Assembly: GCA_013399305.1 (NCBI GenBank)
Contig: VXAI01000009.1
Span: 164,435-228,434, forward strand
DNA length: 64,000 bases
DNA from: Rostratula benghalensis
Lineage: Eukaryota > Chordata > Aves > Charadriiformes > Rostratulidae
Reading direction: 5' to 3'
Shown here: in pieces, positions 61,401-64,000 of the stretch
How the letters are laid out: every line of letters starts with the position of its first letter
Position numbering within the stretch: the first letter of the stretch is position 1
Notes under the pieces: model-generated
Seen by the model: only the letters and a program-made list of their open reading frames with translations
Told to the model about the DNA's origin: nothing
Database searches by the model: none
Program-made: the position numbers and the translations under genes

Positions 61401-62799
61401 TCTCGTGCTGGAAGGGATATGTTGTGTTCTTCACACACTAAGACAGGTGTCAAGGCAGAGCAGGCAATGTTGGTAACACTCGTGTCTGTCAGTGCCTAAT
61501 TTGGAAGATCCAGACCTGCCTGAGCCCTCATTACAGTCTCTGCAAAGTCTCATATGTAAACGACAAACAAGCTATGAAATATTGCCTCTCAACAAATAAT
61601 TTTTCACAATATAAAATACATCTTTTATTTGAACAGTCACAGAAATGTTATAAATGTGTCCAGGCAGCAAACCTCAAACCTTGACCTTTATTATCAGATA
61701 GAAAACTTGTTTTGGCACCATCCCTTGAAAGCAATATTTGCATTTAAAAATTACTGTCTGTCTGGTGAATTAAGGCAATTGCGAAATTGCAGCCAAAATT
61801 CTCATAATGTTTTCACTTCCTCCACAAAAAGTAATCAACCAGCTGACCAAACCCAGAGGCCCTTTCTGTCCTGTGCCCATGTAATTTGTAAATTGAAATA
61901 AATGATGTGTTCATACTCATTGTTTACTTTGCATTCAGTTTCAATGATTATAATAGCTTTTTCTTTTAACTTGCATGTTCTGGTTACTTATTTTACTTCT
62001 CCGGGCATCAGGTACAAGAGAATTCCATTTCTCTTTTTTGCAGTGGGTAGCTAATAAGTCTTTTCCATAGCTTTTAAAAATAACACAAATTTCCCCAATA
62101 TTTCAGAAGTTCTGTTGAAAAAAAAACCCAGTTGTCTACATCCCTCTTCTGAGATCAATAGATTCTCCTTGGTACTTTTTCATTCACGCTGCCCACCATG
62201 ATTTGCTATTCAGATAACTGGAGCGTACCTGCTGTAAGTGAAAGCAAATATTAACACTAGTGTGGGAGTTTTCTTTTAAAATAGCAAACAGAGACTCAAG
62301 CTCCCTTTTGTCTGTGACCTTTTCTATACCCTAAAATAGAATCCAACTCTTCCATTGAGTAATCAGCATGAAGGAATAATGAGGTATACATGAAAAAGGT
62401 AATAAGGAAAAAGAATTTTTATCACAGCAACTGTCAGTGATATTGTATCATATGAGACAAAAGTCTCTTGGATGTGTGTGTTTGTTTAAACCTCTTTATC
62501 ATTGTGTGCTTAACACCTGGCATGCTTCTTGCCAGTCAGATTAAGAAAAGACTATTTTCAGAGTCTTTTGGGCTGGTTAGGGTGGTTCCTGCCTTCTTGC
62601 ATAAAGAGGATAATTTTTCACCTTTCTTACAAAAGGTGATGGTATCTGTGTCCATAGGACTTCCTGCTGAGAAGCAAAGGTGAGATTAGAGTTGGAGTGA
62701 GAGTTGAGTGAGATTAAACCCATAGGTGATGCATTTCAATCAAGCCTTCAATCTGAGTGTAATGACTGTTAAATTAGTGCTGCTGTCCTTAACAGGACT
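58432..62799. other. Intergenic, AT-rich, no gene seen
   Basis: Unique-looking sequence without named repeats. Short ORFs of 60-110 codons on both strands have no motif. Boundary with the following CR1 is approximate. Confidence 0.55.
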
Positions 62800-63751
62800 C
62801 GGTCTTTTTTCAGAGTACTTTCAAAAGTACTGACCTGGACAAGGGAAGTGATTGTATTCTCAGCAAGTTCACTGGTGATACCAAACTAGGAGGGCTGGCT
62901 AGCACCCCAGGGGGCTGTGCTGCCATTCAAGAGTGACCTGGACAGGCTGGAGTGCTGGGCAGAGAAGAACCTAATGAGGTTCAACAAGAGCAAGTGTAGG
63001 GTCCTGCACCTGGGGAGGAAGAATTCCGGGCACCGATATAGTTTAGGGGCAGACCTTCTGGAAATCACTTCTGAGGAGAAGGATCTGGGGTCTTGGTAGA
63101 CAGTAAACTATCCATGAGCCAGCAACGTGCCCTTGTTGCCAAGAGGGCAAATGGAATCCTGGGCTGCATAGGGAAGAGTGTGGCCAGTAGGTTGAGGGAC
63201 GTCATTTTCCCCCTCCACCCTGCAATGGTGAGGCCACAACTGGAATACCACGTCCAGTTCTGTGCTCCCCAGTTCAAGAGAGACTGGGAACTACTGGAGA
63301 GAGTCCAGCATAGGGCAACAAAGATGATTGAGGGATTGGAGAATCTCCCTGATGAGGAAAGGCTGAGAGAGCTGGGACCCTTTAGTCTGGAGAAGAGAAA
63401 GCTGAGGGGAGAACTTATTGATGCTTACAAGTATCTGAAGGGTGGGTTGAAGGAGGATGGAGCCAGACTCTTTGCAACAGTTCCCAGTGACAGGATGAGG
63501 GACAATGGGTGCAAGCTGGAACACAGGAAGTTTCATTCAAATATAAGAAAAACCCTCTTTGGGGTGAGGGTGACAGAGCACTGGAACATGCTGCCAAGGG
63601 AGGTCATGGAATCCCCTTCCCTGGAGGTTTTCAAGACCCGCCTGGACGCAGTCCTGAGGGATGTGCTCTGGGCAATCCTGCTTCAGCAGGGGAGTTGGAC
63701 TGGATGATCCCTAGAGGTCCCTTCCAACTCTGACAATTCCGTGATTCTGTG
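62800..63751 (+). mobile_element. CR1 LINE fragment, about 0.95 kb, best preserved in the window
   Basis: Plus-strand CR1 from the RT active-site region (DLDKG and LSKF at about 62832-62874, with the FADD box changed to FTGD) through the C-terminus of ORF2. One frameshift near 63090 splits the frame. After it, 63093-63707 stays open for 204 codons, with [37 protein letters not shown], and [17 protein letters not shown]. It ends in two octamers, ATTCCGTG and ATTCTGTG (63736-63751). Confidence 0.95.
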
Positions 63752-64000
63752 AAAAGTAAACAATGCAAATATTATTCCAGATTCACTTTGTGTTTAAAAA
63801 AAATAATCACATAATTTGTGACTGATAACTTAATCTGAATGGATTTTTTTTTCATTCTCTGAAAGGTTATGCTTTTCCAGATCTTGCAATTAAATATCAA
63901 CTTGTTTTATCTCTGTTTTCTCATAGTAGTACAAGACATTATATGTTCAATATGGCCAAAGTATTTATCGTAACTAATTTTTTAATAGTTAAAATTAGTT
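63752..64000. other. Intergenic tail of the window
   Basis: AT-rich sequence after the CR1 3' end. No feature is visible. Confidence 0.6.

Overview
The window is nuclear DNA from a bird. The evidence is one vertebrate gene split into many exons, CR1 retrotransposons carrying the avian octamer tail (ATTCTATG type) on both strands, an LTR of a kind common in birds, and AT-rich intergenic sequence. There are no bacterial operons, CRISPR arrays, RNA genes or phage modules. The species cannot be fixed from the sequence alone.

Left third (1 to about 25,240): the complete coding region of SEC23A on the + strand. SEC23A is the GTPase-activating inner-coat subunit of COPII vesicles. Nineteen coding exons, all with GT-AG borders, join in phase to a 765-residue protein plus stop. 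An in-frame stop lies 18 bases before the ATG. The non-coding first exon and the promoter lie beyond the left edge. The 3' UTR runs to a likely cleavage site near 25,240. Introns hold two antisense CR1 fragments, a possible ancient SINE remnant, AT microsatellites, one unexplained GC-rich block and a small antisense ORF that I do not recognise.

Middle (about 25,240 to 38,260): repeat-rich intergenic DNA. It holds a possible LTR-like block (25.6-26.5 kb), CR1 pieces at 27.8, 32.1, 34.3 and 37.1 kb, and a solo LTR-like element at 35.4 kb next to the old CR1 relic. GC-rich or CpG-bearing patches at 28.25-28.48 kb and elsewhere have no gene I can support.

Right part (about 38,260 to 64,000): an AT-rich gene desert. 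Four CR1 copies (44.4, 47.0, 58.2 and 62.8 kb) are separated by long stretches, up to 10.9 kb, with no recognisable repeat or gene. This fits the large interval found 3' of SEC23A in vertebrates, where distal regulatory elements would be the expected functional content; that is inference. The last CR1 is the best preserved, with a 204-codon open frame from the end of its reverse transcriptase ORF.

I found no convincing new biological system. The items most worth checking are the antisense intronic ORF at 10.41-10.57 kb, the tandem AT repeat abutting the exon 17 acceptor, two unusual SEC23A residues, and possible conserved non-coding blocks in the desert.
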